DNA of 64,000 bases from Mycolicibacter sp. MU0083 (GCF_963378075.1 NZ_OY726394.1:1178001-1242000), one strand, 5' to 3'. Counted from the first letter of the stretch, positions 47,975-61,852 are shown. A program made the numbers and translations. Notes: generated from the sequence alone by a model not told the origin.

Positions 47975-50074
47975 GTGACCGAAACGGACCTCTTCACGGC
48001 TGAAGGCAGCGCTGATTCCGACGCGCCGTCGACCCCCCAGAACGCTCCCGAGACCAGCCAGGATGCAGCAGTCGGCGGCATCGAAGCCGCCGCGCCGTCC
48101 GCCTCGGACTCCACCCCGGCCGCCGCACCGGAATCCGGTGCCGCGACCCCCACTCTGGACGCCTCGCTGTCGGCGATGGTGCTGCCCGAACTGCGGGCAC
48201 TGGCCAACCGCGTGGGGGTCAAAGGCACGTCGGGAATGCGCAAGAGCGAACTGATCGCCGCGATTCGTGAAGTCAGCGTGGACGGCGGAGCGGTGCCGAG
48301 TGCGGCACAGCCGACGAACGGCGAGGCCGGCGGCGTCGAATCCGCGCAGTCGAGCGAACCCGCCCCGGCGATCGAGCCCGTTGCCGAGGCGCCCGAGGCG
48401 CCCGAGGCGCCCGCGGACACCGAGGCGGCCCAGGTCACGGAGTCAGAGGCCCCCGCGCCGCCGCGGCGTCGGGAACGGCGCGGCGCCAGCCGTGCGACCG
48501 GTGCTCCCGCGGCCAACGGCGAAGAGACGGGCGCGCCCGCAGAGCAGGACAAGCCCGCCCAGCAGGACAAGCCGGCCGAGTCGGACGCGCCGGGCGACAC
48601 CGAGGCGCGCGGTGAGGCGCGCAAGCAGGGCCGCGGCGACGACCGGAACGACCGGGCCGACAAGAGCGACAAGAACGACAAGGCCGAGCAGTCCGGCGGA
48701 CGGCGCGAAGGCGCCAAGAACGACGCCAAGAACGACGACGGCGCCCAGGCCAAGAACGACGCCAGGAACGACGACCAGGGCGGCGACCAGTCCAACCGCG
48801 GCGGTGGCGACGACGACGAGGGCCGAGGCGGCCGCCGTGGGCGCCGCTTCCGCGACCGGCGTCGTCGTGGTGAGCGCGGCGGCGACGGCGGTGCCGGTGG
48901 CGACGCCGAACTGCGCGAGGACGACGTCGTCCAGCCGGTCGCCGGCATCCTCGACGTGCTGGACAACTACGCGTTCGTACGCACCTCCGGCTACCTGGCC
49001 GGCCCCAACGACGTCTACGTCTCGATGAACATGGTCCGCAAGAACGGGCTGCGCCGCGGCGACGCGGTGACCGGTGCGGTCCGGGTGCCCCGCGAGGGCG
49101 ACGGCGGCGACAAGAACCCGCGGCAGAAGTTCAACCCGCTGGTGCGGCTGGACTCGGTCAACGGTGGCCCGGTCGAGGACGCCCGCAAGCGTCCGGAGTT
49201 CTCCAAGCTGACCCCGCTCTACCCGAACCAGCGGCTGCGCCTGGAGACCTCGACGGAGAAGCTGACCACCCGCGTCATCGACCTGATCATGCCGATCGGC
49301 AAGGGGCAGCGCGCCCTGATCGTGTCACCGCCGAAGGCCGGTAAGACCACGATCATGCAGGACATCGCCAACGCGATCACCCGCAACAACCCGGAATGCC
49401 ACCTGATGGTGGTGCTGGTCGACGAGCGTCCCGAAGAAGTCACCGACATGCAGCGTTCGGTGAAGGGCGAGGTCATCGCCTCGACCTTCGACCGGCCGCC
49501 GTCGGACCACACCCAGGCCGCCGAGCTGGCCATCGAGCGGGCCAAGCGCCTGGTCGAACAGGGCAAGGACGTCGTCGTCCTGCTGGACTCGATCACCCGA
49601 CTGGGCCGTGCCTACAACAACGCCTCCCCGGCGTCGGGCCGCATTCTGTCCGGTGGTGTGGACTCCACCGCGCTCTACCCGCCCAAGCGGTTCCTGGGCG
49701 CGGCCCGCAACATCGAGGACGGCGGCTCGCTGACCATCATCGCCACCGCGATGGTCGAGACCGGCTCCACCGGTGACACCGTCATCTTCGAGGAGTTCAA
49801 GGGCACCGGCAACGCCGAGCTCAAGCTGGACCGCAAGATCGCCGAGCGCCGGGTGTTCCCGGCCGTCGACGTCAACCCGTCCGGCACCCGTAAGGACGAG
49901 CTGCTGCTCAGCCCGGACGAGTTCGCGATCGTGCACAAGCTGCGCCGCCTGCTCTCGGGCCTGGACTCGCATCAGGCCATCGACCTGCTGATGAGCCAGC
50001 TGCGCAAGACCAAGAACAACTACGAGTTCCTGGTCCAGGTCTCCAAGACCACGCCGGGAATGGACAACGACTGA
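47975..50074 (+). CDS. rho: Transcription termination factor Rho, with long charged N-terminal insert
   Basis: A 699-residue hexameric RNA helicase. After an acidic Ala/Ser/Pro tail, a SAP-like Rho-N domain ([29 protein letters not shown]) lies at about 70-98. Residues about 100-310 form a low-complexity insert rich in Asp, Glu, Arg, Lys, Asn and Gly with imperfect short repeats ([47 protein letters not shown]). The RNA-binding cold-shock domain ([18 protein letters not shown]) and ATPase ([25 protein letters not shown]) follow. M. tuberculosis Rho is about 600 residues, so the insert is about 100 longer here. AGAAAGGAA before the GTG at 47975 sets the start. Confidence 0.95.
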   Translation: MTETDLFTAEGSADSDAPSTPQNAPETSQDAAVGGIEAAAPSASDSTPAAAPESGAATPTLDASLSAMVLPELRALANRVGVKGTSGMRKSELIAAIREVSVDGGAVPSAAQPTNGEAGGVESAQSSEPAPAIEPVAEAPEAPEAPADTEAAQVTESEAPAPPRRRERRGASRATGAPAANGEETGAPAEQDKPAQQDKPAESDAPGDTEARGEARKQGRGDDRNDRADKSDKNDKAEQSGGRREGAKNDAKNDDGAQAKNDARNDDQGGDQSNRGGGDDDEGRGGRRGRRFRDRRRRGERGGDGGAGGDAELREDDVVQPVAGILDVLDNYAFVRTSGYLAGPNDVYVSMNMVRKNGLRRGDAVTGAVRVPREGDGGDKNPRQKFNPLVRLDSVNGGPVEDARKRPEFSKLTPLYPNQRLRLETSTEKLTTRVIDLIMPIGKGQRALIVSPPKAGKTTIMQDIANAITRNNPECHLMVVLVDERPEEVTDMQRSVKGEVIASTFDRPPSDHTQAAELAIERAKRLVEQGKDVVVLLDSITRLGRAYNNASPASGRILSGGVDSTALYPPKRFLGAARNIEDGGSLTIIATAMVETGSTGDTVIFEEFKGTGNAELKLDRKIAERRVFPAVDVNPSGTRKDELLLSPDEFAIVHKLRRLLSGLDSHQAIDLLMSQLRKTKNNYEFLVQVSKTTPGMDND

Positions 50075-50082
50075 TCGGCGTT

Positions 50083-50112
50083 TTGGGGGAGCGACAGCGT
50101 AGCTGGCATAAT
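50083..50112 (+). promoter_or_regulatory. Candidate promoter for rpmE
   Basis: CATAAT at 50107-50112 is a good -10. TTGGGG at 50083-50088, 18 bases upstream, is a weak -35. Transcription would start about 75 bases before rpmE, just after the rho stop, letting the ribosomal protein gene be expressed independently of rho. Confidence 0.4.
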
Positions 50113-50192
50113 CGACCACCTCAGGTTCCGGTTCACGTGCGCCGCCTGTTGAGCGGCGTGCGACCCGGCGACCAACGATTGAAGAGGACATC

Positions 50193-50435
50193 ATGAAATC
50201 TGGCATTCACCCGGCCTATGTCGAGACCACCGTGGTCTGCGGTTGCGGCAACAACTTCACCACCCGCAGCACCAAAGAGGGCGGCCACATCGTCGTCGAG
50301 GTCTGCTCGCAGTGCCACCCGTTCTACACCGGCAAGCAGAAGATTCTGGACAGCGGCGGCCGGGTCGCGCGCTTCGAGAAGCGCTACGGCAAGCGCAACG
50401 CGGGCGCCGCAGCCGGCGCTGCAGCCGACAAGTAG
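50193..50435 (+). CDS. rpmE: 50S ribosomal protein L31 (zinc-binding form)
   Basis: An 80-residue ribosomal protein of the large subunit, bridging the central protuberance and the 30S head. It begins [22 protein letters not shown]. The four cysteines C16, C18, C38 and C41 (CxC and CxxC) form the zinc site that marks the C+ paralogue; the zinc-free paralogue RpmE2 would be made under zinc starvation. The C-terminal Ala-rich tail ([12 protein letters not shown]) is typical of actinobacteria. GAAGAGGAC precedes the ATG. Confidence 0.96.
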   Translation: MKSGIHPAYVETTVVCGCGNNFTTRSTKEGGHIVVEVCSQCHPFYTGKQKILDSGGRVARFEKRYGKRNAGAAAGAAADK

Positions 50436-50443
50436 CTCCCACA

Positions 50444-50490
50444 CCGACGCCCGGAACGTGCCAGCACGTCACCCGGGCGTCGGTTTGTGT
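50444..50490 (+). terminator. Strong nested hairpin with T-rich tail between rpmE and prfA
   Basis: CCGACGCCCGG (50444-50454) pairs perfectly with CCGGGCGTCGG (50473-50483). Within the loop, ACGTG (50456-50460) pairs with CACGT (50465-50469). TTTGTGT follows directly. It starts 9 bases after the rpmE stop and ends 8 bases before the prfA ribosome-binding site, so it may terminate or attenuate transcription into prfA. The T-tract is interrupted, so termination may be partial. Confidence 0.65.
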
Positions 50491-50507
50491 CCGGGGATGG
50501 AGGTGAG

Positions 50508-51580
<1,073 letters not shown>

Positions 51581-51584
<4 letters not shown>

Positions 51585-52426
51585 GCAGTGTCCGGGATGT
51601 GATCGATTCCGCCGCAGCATATTTCGCCGAGGTTGGGATCGATTCCGCCCGCTACGACGCCGAGGAGCTCGCAGCCCACGCGGCCGGGACGGATCGCGGC
51701 CGGCTGGCGCTGTTGGATGCACCCGGCGATGAATTCTTCGGGCGTTACCGGGAACTGGTCGCCGCGCGCGGCAGTCGCATCCCGCTGCAACATCTGCTCG
51801 GGACCGCGGCGTTCGGTCCGGTGACGCTGGAAGTAGGGCCGGGGGTGTTCATCCCGCGTCCGGAGACCGAAGCCATGCTCGAATGGGCGATGGCGCAGCG
51901 GCTGCCGTCGAATCCGGTGATCGTCGATGCCTGCACCGGTTCGGGTGCGCTGGCGATCGCCTTGTCGCGCCTCGTAGCGGGTGCCCGGGTGATCGCGATC
52001 GACGATTCCGAGGCGGCGCTGCGCTACACCCGGCGCAATTGTGCCGACACCGCGGTGGAGGTGATCTGCGCCGATGTCACCGCGCCGGACCTGTTGCCGG
52101 AGTTGGACGGCGGGGTCGATCTGTTGGTCAGCAACCCGCCCTACATTCCCGACGGCGCAGACCTGGATCCCGAAGTGGCCCACCATGACCCCGAGCATGC
52201 GCTGTTCGGCGGCCCGGACGGGATGGCGGTGATCGCCCCGTTGGCGAGGCTCGCCGCCCGGCTGCTGCGCCCCGGCGGCCTGTTCGCCGTCGAGCACGAC
52301 GACACCACTCCGACCGCTACCGTTGCGGCCGTGCGTGACACCGGAATGTTCGACGACGTGGTGTCCCGGCCGGACCTGGCCGGTCGACTCCGGTTCGTCA
52401 CAGCGGTCAGGAGCGGTCGACCATGA
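51581..52426 (+). CDS. prmC: Release factor glutamine methyltransferase
   Basis: A 281-residue S-adenosylmethionine-dependent enzyme that N5-methylates the GGQ glutamine of RF1 and RF2. The helical N-terminal domain recognises the release factor. The catalytic domain has [17 protein letters not shown] (about 112-128) for AdoMet and the substrate-gripping NPPY motif in [12 protein letters not shown] (about 184-195), plus [15 protein letters not shown] contacts ([10 protein letters not shown]). The GTG start overlaps prfA (GTGA), and the ATG of the next gene overlaps its stop (ATGA). Confidence 0.95.
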
Positions 52427-53082
52427 CAGAGATCTTCGATTGCTCCGACGCCGACCGGCGGGCCGCCGGTATCGACGCGGCCGTCGACGCGATCCGCGGC
52501 GGTCGCCCGGTGGTGCTGCCCACCGACACCGTCTACGGGATCGGCGTCGACGCGTTCAACGCCGCCGGTGTCACCGCGTTGCTGGCCGCCAAAGGCCGCG
52601 GCCGCGATATGCCGGTGGGTGTGCTGGTCGGCTCGTGGAACTCCATCGACGGCCTGGCGCTGGTGGTGCCCGACACCGCCCGCGAGCTGATCCGGGCGTT
52701 CTGGCCGGGCGCGCTGAGCCTCATCGTCACCCAGGCGCCGTCGCTGCACTGGGACCTCGGCGAGGCCCGCGGCACCGTCATGGTGCGGATGCCGTTGCAT
52801 CCGGTCGCCCTGGAGGTGCTCAAGGCGGTGGGGCCGATGGCGGTGTCGAGCGCCAACATCTCCGGTGGCGCGCCCGCCGTCGACGCCGAGGCCGCACATG
52901 AGCAACTGGGGGACTCCGTCGCGGTCTATCTCGACGCGGGTCCCGCCGAGCGGGGGACGGCCTCGACCATCGTGGATCTGACCGGTCCGGCGCCGCGGAT
53001 CGTGCGGGCCGGGCCCGTCACCGCCGAGCAGATCGGCGCGGTGCTCGGTGTGGACCCGCAGTCGCTGACGGAGACGCCGTGA
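52423..53082 (+). CDS. L-threonylcarbamoyladenylate synthase (Sua5/YwlC/YrdC family)
   Basis: A 219-residue enzyme making threonylcarbamoyl-AMP from threonine, bicarbonate and ATP for the universal t6A37 modification of ANN-decoding tRNAs. The N-terminal IRGGRPVVLPTDTVYGIGVDAFN (about 26-48), then LLAAKGRGRDMPVGVLVGS, FWPGALSLIV, GTVMVRMPLHPVAL and the SSANISG loop (near 145) are all present. It has the single YrdC domain, without the C-terminal Sua5 domain. It overlaps prmC and wecA by 4 bases each. It corresponds to Rv1301. Confidence 0.94.
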   Translation: MTEIFDCSDADRRAAGIDAAVDAIRGGRPVVLPTDTVYGIGVDAFNAAGVTALLAAKGRGRDMPVGVLVGSWNSIDGLALVVPDTARELIRAFWPGALSLIVTQAPSLHWDLGEARGTVMVRMPLHPVALEVLKAVGPMAVSSANISGGAPAVDAEAAHEQLGDSVAVYLDAGPAERGTASTIVDLTGPAPRIVRAGPVTAEQIGAVLGVDPQSLTETP

Positions 53083-54257
53083 CCAGCGTGCTGGCCCTCG
53101 CCGACCGCGGTGCCGGCGTCCCGCTGCGGGAACTCGCGCTGGTGGGCCTGACCGCGGCGATCATCACCTACTTCACCACCGGGCCGGTCCGCTGGCTGGC
53201 GACCCGGATCGGCGCGGTGGCCTACCCGCGTGAACGCGACGTCCATGTGCGGCCGACCCCGCGGATGGGCGGTCTGGCGATGTACGTGGGGATCGTGGCC
53301 GCGATCTTTCTGGCCTCCCAGCTGCCCGCCCTGACCCGTGGCTTCGTCTACTCCACCGGGATGCCCGCGGTGGTGCTGGCGGGCGGCGTGATCATGGGGA
53401 TAGGCCTGCTCGACGACAAGTGGGGCCTGGACGCGTTGACCAAATTCGCGGGCCAGATCACCGCCGCCAGCGTGCTGGTGACCATGGGGGTGGCCTGGAG
53501 CGTGCTCTACATCCCGATCGGCGGTGTCGGCACCGTGGTCCTCGACCAGGTGTCGTCGATCCTGCTGACGTTGGCGTTGACGGTGTCGATCGTCAACGCG
53601 ATGAACTTCGTCGACGGACTCGACGGGTTGGCCGCCGGCTTGGGACTGATCACCGCGCTCGCCATCTGCGTGTTCTCCGTCGGGGTGTTGCGCGACCACG
53701 GCGGTGACGTGTTGTTCTATCCGCCGGCGCTGATCTCGGTGGTGCTGGCCGGCGCCTGCCTGGGATTCCTGCCGCACAACTTCAGCCCCGCGAAGATCTT
53801 CATGGGCGACTCCGGGTCGATGCTGATCGGATTGATGCTGGCCGCGGCGTCCACCACCGCCGCGGGACCGATCTCCCAGACCGCCTACGGGGCCCGGGAC
53901 GCGTTCGCGCTGCTCTCGCCGTTCCTGCTGGTGGCCGCCGTGATGTGCGTGCCCGCCCTGGATGTCCTACTGGCAATAATCCGCCGCACCCGCGCCGGCC
54001 TGAGCCCGTTCAGCCCGGACAAGATGCACCTGCACCACCGGTTGCTGCAGATCGGCCATTCCGACCGCCGTGTGGTGCTGCTGATCTACTTGTGGACCGG
54101 GATCGTGGCCTTCGGGGCGGCGAGCACCATCTTCTTCGATCCGCGCTACACCGGGGCGGTGATGCTGGGTGCCATGCTCATCGCGATCGTGGTTACGCTC
54201 ATTCCGTTGCTACGCCGGGACGACGGCCCGGAAGACGCCCCCTACGACGCGCGGTAG
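53079..54257 (+). CDS. wecA: Undecaprenyl/decaprenyl-phosphate GlcNAc-1-phosphate transferase WecA
   Basis: A 392-residue integral membrane enzyme with about 11 helices. It transfers GlcNAc-1-P to polyprenyl phosphate, the first step of the linker joining arabinogalactan to peptidoglycan. The Mg/substrate motifs are all present: RPTPRMGGLAMY, GLLDDKWGLD with the Asp pair (about 108-117), NFVDGLDGLAAGLG (about 176-189), GDSGSMLIG (near 246) and the cytosolic His motif KMHLHHRLLQIGHSD (about 312-326). The GTG start overlaps the preceding stop by 4 bases. It corresponds to rfe/Rv1302 and is an essential wall gene. Confidence 0.94.
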   Translation: MTSVLALADRGAGVPLRELALVGLTAAIITYFTTGPVRWLATRIGAVAYPRERDVHVRPTPRMGGLAMYVGIVAAIFLASQLPALTRGFVYSTGMPAVVLAGGVIMGIGLLDDKWGLDALTKFAGQITAASVLVTMGVAWSVLYIPIGGVGTVVLDQVSSILLTLALTVSIVNAMNFVDGLDGLAAGLGLITALAICVFSVGVLRDHGGDVLFYPPALISVVLAGACLGFLPHNFSPAKIFMGDSGSMLIGLMLAAASTTAAGPISQTAYGARDAFALLSPFLLVAAVMCVPALDVLLAIIRRTRAGLSPFSPDKMHLHHRLLQIGHSDRRVVLLIYLWTGIVAFGAASTIFFDPRYTGAVMLGAMLIAIVVTLIPLLRRDDGPEDAPYDAR

Positions 54258-54372
54258 TAGCACCGTTTAGGATGGTGTCGTAGGTGGTTCCACAGTGCGT
54301 TCGGGCATCCGATACGCTCGGCGGGCGAAGTCACGACAGTGACGCAGGGCAGATTCAGATTGGGGTGAGGCG

Positions 54373-54819
54373 GTGACGACACCAGCGCAGGATGCGCCGT
54401 TGGTGTTGCCGTCGGTGGTATTCCAGCCGATTCGGCTGCTGCTCATCTGTATCGCCCTGACCGGCGTCGCCACCGCGGTGGCCGCCTTTGTCGGCTGTTG
54501 GCCGTTCGGGGCCTACTTCGGCTTGGGGCTCGCGCTGGGACTGGGCAACGCGATGTTGATCCGCCGGTCCGCGCTGAAGATCACCGCCGAAGACCATCCG
54601 CTGAAGAAGAAGATGGCGCTGAACTCGGCGTCCCGTCTCCTGGTGATCAGCGCGATCGGCCTGGGTATCGCATACCTGTTCCGGCCGGCTGGCCTTGGAA
54701 CGCTGTTCGGATTGGCTCTGTTCGAGGTGGTGCTGGTGATGACCACCACGCTGCCAGTGGTAAAAAAGCTCCGCGCGCAAGCGTCAGAGTCAGGCGCTGA
54801 AGGGACGGGAAATGACTGA
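54373..54819 (+). CDS. atpI: ATP synthase subunit I-like membrane protein
   Basis: A 148-residue protein with about four membrane helices ([82 protein letters not shown]). It is the first gene of the atp operon and matches Rv1303 in size. AtpI proteins help c-ring assembly or Mg supply in other bacteria; here the role is inferred from position. It starts at the GTG at 54373 after GGGTGAGGCG and overlaps atpB by 8 bases. The 115-base gap upstream contains TAGGAT (54269) and GATACG (54311) as possible -10 elements. Confidence 0.85.
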   Translation: MTTPAQDAPLVLPSVVFQPIRLLLICIALTGVATAVAAFVGCWPFGAYFGLGLALGLGNAMLIRRSALKITAEDHPLKKKMALNSASRLLVISAIGLGIAYLFRPAGLGTLFGLALFEVVLVMTTTLPVVKKLRAQASESGAEGTGND

Positions 54820-55570
54820 GTCGTTCTTGGCGGGCGACGTCAAGATTGAGGTCGGCCACCACGAGACCGCGGTGTGGCCATTGGTCGGTGAGGTCAACAT
54901 CGACACCATCACCTCGACGGCGATCGGCGCGGTGATCGTGATCGCGCTCGCGCTGTTCCTGCGCGCCAAGGTCACCTCGACCGGCGTACCCAGCGGTGTG
55001 CAGCTGTTCTTCGAGGCGATCACCGTCCAGATGCGCAACCAGATCGAGGGTGCCATCGGGATGAAGATCGCGCCGTTCGTGTTGCCGCTGGCGGTCACGA
55101 TCTTCGTGTTCATCCTGATCTGCAACTGGATGTCGGTGTTCCCGTGGCAGTACCGGGACGGCGACGACCTGCACGAGGTACTGGCACCCGCGGCCGCAGA
55201 CATCAACTTCGTGCTGGCCCTGGCTCTGTTCGTCTTCATCTGCTACCACGCCGCGGGATTCTGGCGTCGTGGCCTGCTGGGCCACCCGCTGCGGGTGCTC
55301 AAGGGCCACGTGGCGGTGCTGGCGCCGATCAACCTGGTCGAGGAGATCGCCAAGCCGGTCTCGCTCTCCCTGCGTCTGTTCGGCAACATCTTCGCCGGCG
55401 GCATCCTGGTCAGCCTGATCGCGTTGCTCGGACCGTATTTCATGGTGCTGCCCAACGCGGTCTGGAAGTCCTTCGACCTGTTCGTCGGACTGATCCAGGC
55501 GTTCATCTTCGCGCTGCTGACCATCTTGTACTTCAGCCAGGCCATGGAGCTCGAAGAAGACCACCATTAG
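54812..55570 (+). CDS. atpB: ATP synthase F0 subunit a
   Basis: A 252-residue stator subunit with half-channels for protons. Five to six helices are visible. The essential Arg lies in [23 protein letters not shown] (about 185-207), facing the c-ring glutamate. [22 protein letters not shown] and [27 protein letters not shown] match the mycobacterial protein closely. The ATG at 54812 lies inside the end of atpI. A 73-base gap containing a perfect hairpin separates it from atpE. Confidence 0.96.
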   Translation: MTESFLAGDVKIEVGHHETAVWPLVGEVNIDTITSTAIGAVIVIALALFLRAKVTSTGVPSGVQLFFEAITVQMRNQIEGAIGMKIAPFVLPLAVTIFVFILICNWMSVFPWQYRDGDDLHEVLAPAAADINFVLALALFVFICYHAAGFWRRGLLGHPLRVLKGHVAVLAPINLVEEIAKPVSLSLRLFGNIFAGGILVSLIALLGPYFMVLPNAVWKSFDLFVGLIQAFIFALLTILYFSQAMELEEDHH

Positions 55571-55603
55571 TACTTGCACGACCTGTTAGGAACCACAAAG
55601 ACC

Positions 55604-55910
<307 letters not shown>

Positions 55911-55919
55911 TCCAGCGAC

Positions 55920-56426
55920 ATGGGTGAACTGACCGCCATCATCCTGGCCGCCGGCGAGGGGCTTGAGGAAGCCAAACCCAAGAGCTTCCTCATCCCCGAC
56001 GGCACCTTCTTCGTCGTGCTCGCGATCTTCCTGATCGTGCTCGGCGTGATCGGCACGTTCGTCGTGCCGCCGATCATGAAGGTGCTGCGCGACCGCGAGA
56101 ACATGGTCACCAAGACGCTCGCCGACAGCAGGGAAGCGGCCGAGCAGTTCGCGGCCGCCGACGCCGACTACGACAAGCAGATGGCGGCGGCGCGCCTTGC
56201 GGCCACCACCGCACGGGACGAAGCCCGTGCCGAAGGCCGCAAGGTGATCGACGAACAGCGGGCGGCGGCGGAGTCGGAGGTGGCCTCGACGTTGCAGGTC
56301 GCGTCCGACAAACTCAAGCAGGAAGGCGACGCGGTGAGCGGCCAGCTGCAGACCCGGGTGGAGACGTTGTCCGCCACCCTGGCCAGCCGGATCCTCGGCG
56401 TGGACGTCTCGACGGTAGGACGGTAG
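55920..56426 (+). CDS. atpF: ATP synthase F0 subunit b
   Basis: A 168-residue peripheral-stalk subunit. A hydrophilic N-terminus leads into a single membrane helix ([24 protein letters not shown], about 30-53), then a long charged coiled coil ([21 protein letters not shown] onward) to [11 protein letters not shown]. It pairs with the second b-like subunit fused to delta, encoded next. It begins 9 bases after atpE and ends 7 before atpH. Confidence 0.95.
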   Translation: MGELTAIILAAGEGLEEAKPKSFLIPDGTFFVVLAIFLIVLGVIGTFVVPPIMKVLRDRENMVTKTLADSREAAEQFAAADADYDKQMAAARLAATTARDEARAEGRKVIDEQRAAAESEVASTLQVASDKLKQEGDAVSGQLQTRVETLSATLASRILGVDVSTVGR

Positions 56427-56433
56427 CCGGCAA

Positions 56434-57771
56434 ATGGATGTATTTCTCGGGCAGCTGGTCGGCTTTGCCCTGATCGTGTGGCTGTTGGTCAAGTTTGTGG
56501 TGCCCCAGGTCCGCAAGCTGATGGCCAATCAGCAGGAGTCGGTGCGCAGGCAGCTGGAGGAGGCGGCAGCCGCCGCAAGCCGGCTGACCGAGGCCGGTCA
56601 GGCGCACTCCACCGCGGTGGCCAAGGCCACCGCCGAAGCCGAGCGGGTCACCGCCGAGGCGCGCTCCGATGCCGAGCGCATCGCCGAGCAACTGCGTGGG
56701 CAGGCCGGTGTCGAGGCCGAGCGCGTCAAGACGGCCGGCGGTCAGCAGGTCGGCCTGATGCGGGCGCAACTGATCCGCGACCTGCGGTCCAACCTGGGCG
56801 CCGAGGCCGTTGAGCGGGCCGGCGAACTGGTTCGCGAGCACGTCTCCGACCCCCAGCGCCAGGCGGCCACCGTGGACCGCTTCCTCGATGAGCTCGACGC
56901 CATGGCGCCGAAATCCGTCGAGGTCGCATCGCCCGTCCTGGCCCGGCTGCGGTCCGCCAGCCGACAGGCACTGGCCGGTCTGCAGGACAAGTTCGGCGAG
57001 GTGGCCGGTGGACTGGATCAGCAGGGCCTGGCCACGCTGGCCGGTGACCTGACCGCGGTCGCCGAGCTGCTCGAGAAAGAGAACGTCGTCACGCGGCACC
57101 TGACCGTGCCGGCCGATGACGCCGCGCCGAAGGTGCGCCTGGTGCAGCGGTTGTTCGCCGACAAGGTCGGTGCGCCCGCGCTGACGCTGGTCGCCGATGC
57201 TGCCGCGGCTCGGTGGTCAAACGGTGGTGACCTGATCACCGCCATCGAGCACATCGCGCGGCAGGCACTGCTGGTGTCGGCCGAAACGGCGGGAAACCTC
57301 GACGAGGTCGAGGACCAGCTGTTCCTGTTCTCCCGGGTACTGGACGCTCAGCCGCGGCTGGACATCCTGCTCGGCGACACCGCGGCTCCGGCCGCCGGCC
57401 GGGTCGGGCTGCTGCGCAACGTCGTCGGAGGTGCCAGCGGCGCCAACCCGACCACATCGGCGCTGCTGGAGCAGACGGTTCGGTTGCTGCGTGGCCAGTC
57501 GGCGCACCAGGCGATCACCGAGCTCGCCCAGATCGCCGTGGCACGCCGTGGCGAACTGGTGGCCCACGTCGGTGCCGCCGCCGAACTGAGCGAGGCGCAG
57601 CGCAGCCGACTGAACACCGTGCTGAGCCGGATCTACAGCCACCCGGTTCGAGTGCAGGTCGCCGTCGACCCGGCACTGCTGGGCGGACTGTCGATCGCGG
57701 TCGGCGACGAGGTGATCGACGGCACGCTGTCGTCACGCCTCGCGGCCGCCAAGACGCAGTTGCCCGACTGA
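56434..57771 (+). CDS. atpH: ATP synthase fused subunit b-delta
   Basis: A 445-residue fusion characteristic of mycobacteria. Residues 1-165 are b-like: a membrane helix ([22 protein letters not shown]) and a coiled coil ([25 protein letters not shown]). Residues about 270-445 are the delta (OSCP) domain that caps the alpha-beta hexamer ([61 protein letters not shown]). A linker of about 100 residues between them is the mycobacterial duplicated segment. Together with AtpF it makes the peripheral stalk. Confidence 0.95.
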   Translation: MDVFLGQLVGFALIVWLLVKFVVPQVRKLMANQQESVRRQLEEAAAAASRLTEAGQAHSTAVAKATAEAERVTAEARSDAERIAEQLRGQAGVEAERVKTAGGQQVGLMRAQLIRDLRSNLGAEAVERAGELVREHVSDPQRQAATVDRFLDELDAMAPKSVEVASPVLARLRSASRQALAGLQDKFGEVAGGLDQQGLATLAGDLTAVAELLEKENVVTRHLTVPADDAAPKVRLVQRLFADKVGAPALTLVADAAAARWSNGGDLITAIEHIARQALLVSAETAGNLDEVEDQLFLFSRVLDAQPRLDILLGDTAAPAAGRVGLLRNVVGGASGANPTTSALLEQTVRLLRGQSAHQAITELAQIAVARRGELVAHVGAAAELSEAQRSRLNTVLSRIYSHPVRVQVAVDPALLGGLSIAVGDEVIDGTLSSRLAAAKTQLPD

Positions 57772-57819
57772 CCAAGACCTAGACCATCACCCATTTCGAA
57801 GGCAGGAAGACGAAAAGCC

Positions 57820-59466
57820 ATGGCAGAGTTGACAATCTCCTCTGACGACATTCAGGGGGCGATCGAGGAGTACGTGAGCTCCTTCAGCGCCGACACCGCG
57901 CGCGAGGAGGTCGGCACCGTCATCGACGCCGGTGACGGCATCGCACACGTCGAGGGCCTGCCTTCGGTGATGACCCAGGAACTCCTCGAGTTCCCCGGCG
58001 GGGTGCTGGGCGTGGCCCTGAACCTCGACGAGCACAACGTCGGTGCGGTCATCCTGGGTAACTTCGAGAACATCGAAGAGGGCCAGCAGGTCAAGCGCAC
58101 CGGCGAGGTTCTCTCGGTGCCGGTCGGCGACGGCTTCCTCGGCCGGGTGGTGAACCCGCTCGGTCAGCCGATCGACGCCCGCGGCGAGATCGAGGCCGAG
58201 ACCCGTCGTCCGCTGGAGATGCAGGCCCCCTCGGTGGTTCAGCGCCAGAGCGTCGGTGAGCCCCTGCAGACCGGTGTCAAGGCCGTCGACGCCATGACCC
58301 CGATCGGTCGCGGCCAGCGTCAGCTCATCATCGGCGACCGCAAGACCGGCAAGACCGCGCTGTGCGTGGACACCATCCTCAACCAGCGTCAGAACTGGGA
58401 GACCGGCGACCCGAACCAGCAGGTCCGCTGCGTCTACGTCGCGATCGGCCAGAAGGGCACCACCATCGCCAGCGTGCGTCGCGCGCTGGAAGAGGGCGGC
58501 GCCATGGACTACACCACGATCGTGGCCGCCCCGGCTTCGGACTCCGCCGGCTTCAAGTGGCTGGCCCCCTACACCGGCTCGGCGATCGCCCAGCACTGGA
58601 TGTACTCGGGCAAGCACGTGCTGATCGTCTTCGACGACCTGACCAAGCAGGCCGAGGCCTACCGCGCCATCTCGCTGCTGCTGCGCCGTCCGCCGGGCCG
58701 CGAGGCGTACCCCGGTGACGTGTTCTACCTGCACTCGCGGCTGCTGGAGCGTTGCGCGAAGCTCTCCGACGAACTGGGCGGCGGCTCGCTGACCGGTCTG
58801 CCGATCATCGAGACCAAGGCCAACGACATCTCGGCCTACATCCCGACCAACGTCATCTCGATCACCGACGGTCAGTGCTTCCTGGAGAGCGACCTGTTCA
58901 ACCAGGGTGTTCGCCCGGCCATCAACGTCGGTGTGTCGGTGTCGCGTGTCGGTGGCGCCGCGCAGATCAAGGCGATGAAGGAGGTGGCCGGCTCGCTGCG
59001 TCTGGACCTGTCGCAGTACCGCGAGCTGGAGGCCTTCGCGGCATTCGCCTCCGACCTGGACGCGACCTCCAAGGCGCAGCTCGAGCGTGGTGCTCGTCTG
59101 GTGGAGTTGCTCAAGCAGCCGCAGTACGCGCCGATGCCCGTCGAGGAGCAGGTCGTCTCGATCTTCCTGGGTACCGAAGGGCACCTGGACTCGGTGCCGG
59201 TCGAGGACGTGGGCCGGTTCGAGGCCGAGCTGCTCGACCACATCCGGGCTTCGGAGAACGACATCCTGACCGGGATCCGCGAGTCCAAGAAGCTCTCCGA
59301 CGAGGCGAGCGAGAAGCTGGTCTCGGTGATCAACCAGTTCAAGAAGGGCTTCGCCGCCTCCGACGGCAGCTCGGTGGTTCCCGACGAGCACGTCGAGGCC
59401 CTCGACGAGTCCGAGCTCGGCAAGGAAGCGGTGCAGGTCCGCAAGGCCGCACCGGCGAAGAAGTAA
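57820..59466 (+). CDS. atpA: ATP synthase F1 subunit alpha
   Basis: A 548-residue non-catalytic nucleotide-binding subunit. The Walker A is [16 protein letters not shown] (about 170-185) and the Walker B region [27 protein letters not shown] and [25 protein letters not shown] are family blocks. The C-terminus (after about 510: [32 protein letters not shown]) is the mycobacteria-specific extension that restrains ATP hydrolysis. It lies 48 bases after atpH with AGGAAGACGAA as ribosome site. Confidence 0.97.
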   Translation: MAELTISSDDIQGAIEEYVSSFSADTAREEVGTVIDAGDGIAHVEGLPSVMTQELLEFPGGVLGVALNLDEHNVGAVILGNFENIEEGQQVKRTGEVLSVPVGDGFLGRVVNPLGQPIDARGEIEAETRRPLEMQAPSVVQRQSVGEPLQTGVKAVDAMTPIGRGQRQLIIGDRKTGKTALCVDTILNQRQNWETGDPNQQVRCVYVAIGQKGTTIASVRRALEEGGAMDYTTIVAAPASDSAGFKWLAPYTGSAIAQHWMYSGKHVLIVFDDLTKQAEAYRAISLLLRRPPGREAYPGDVFYLHSRLLERCAKLSDELGGGSLTGLPIIETKANDISAYIPTNVISITDGQCFLESDLFNQGVRPAINVGVSVSRVGGAAQIKAMKEVAGSLRLDLSQYRELEAFAAFASDLDATSKAQLERGARLVELLKQPQYAPMPVEEQVVSIFLGTEGHLDSVPVEDVGRFEAELLDHIRASENDILTGIRESKKLSDEASEKLVSVINQFKKGFAASDGSSVVPDEHVEALDESELGKEAVQVRKAAPAKK

Positions 59467-59473
59467 CACCGCC

Positions 59474-60397
59474 ATGGCAGCCACACTTCGCGAACTACGC
59501 GGGCGTATCCGCTCCGCCGGGTCGATCAAGAAGATCACCAAGGCCCAGGAGCTGATCGCCACCTCGCGTATCGGCCGGGCTCAGGCCCGGCTCGAAACGG
59601 CCCGTCCGTACGCCGCCGAGATCACCCGGATGCTCACCACCCTGGCCGCCGAGGCGGCCCTGGACCACCCGTTGCTGGTCGAGCGCAGCGAGCCCAAGCG
59701 GGCGGGTGTGCTGGTGGTGTCGTCCGACCGTGGTCTGTGTGGCGGCTACAACGCCAACGTCTTCCGGCGGGCCGAGGAACTGTTCTCGCTGCTGCGTTCC
59801 GAGGGCAAGGATCCGGTTCTCTACGTCGTGGGACGTAAGGCACTGGCCTACTACACCTTCCGGAACTGGGCGGTGACCCAGTCGTGGACCGGCTTCTCCG
59901 AGCAGCCGACCTACGAGAACGCGGCCACCATCGCCTCGACCCTGGTGGAGGCCTTCCTGGCGGGCGCCGACGACGACGGCGACTACCCGGGTGCCGACGG
60001 CAAACTGGGCGTCGACGAACTGCACATCGTGTCCACCGATTTCCGGTCGATGCTGTCGCAGTCTGCGGAAGCGCGGCGGATCGCTCCGATGCTGGTGGAG
60101 TACGTCGGGGAGGAGACCGGTCCGCGGACGCTGTACTCCTTCGAGCCGGACGCCACGGCGTTGTTCGACTCGCTGCTGCCGCGGTACCTGACCACCCGCG
60201 TGTACGCGGCGCTGCTCGACTCGGCCGCCTCGGAGCTGGCTTCGCGTCAGCGCGCGATGAAGTCGGCGACCGACAACGCCGACGATCTGATCAAAGCGTT
60301 GACCCTTGAGGCCAACCGCGAGCGCCAGGCTCAGATCACCCAGGAAATCAGCGAAATCGTCGGCGGCGCGAACGCGCTGGCCGACGCCGCCCGGTAA
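59474..60397 (+). CDS. atpG: ATP synthase F1 subunit gamma
   Basis: A 307-residue central rotor shaft. The N-terminal helix [27 protein letters not shown] and the C-terminal helix [46 protein letters not shown] form the coiled coil. Between about residues 164 and 178 an Asp/Gly-rich stretch ([15 protein letters not shown]) matches the extra loop unique to mycobacterial gamma subunits, implicated in coupling and latency. It follows atpA by 7 bases. Confidence 0.96.
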   Translation: MAATLRELRGRIRSAGSIKKITKAQELIATSRIGRAQARLETARPYAAEITRMLTTLAAEAALDHPLLVERSEPKRAGVLVVSSDRGLCGGYNANVFRRAEELFSLLRSEGKDPVLYVVGRKALAYYTFRNWAVTQSWTGFSEQPTYENAATIASTLVEAFLAGADDDGDYPGADGKLGVDELHIVSTDFRSMLSQSAEARRIAPMLVEYVGEETGPRTLYSFEPDATALFDSLLPRYLTTRVYAALLDSAASELASRQRAMKSATDNADDLIKALTLEANRERQAQITQEISEIVGGANALADAAR

Positions 60398-61852
<1,455 letters not shown>

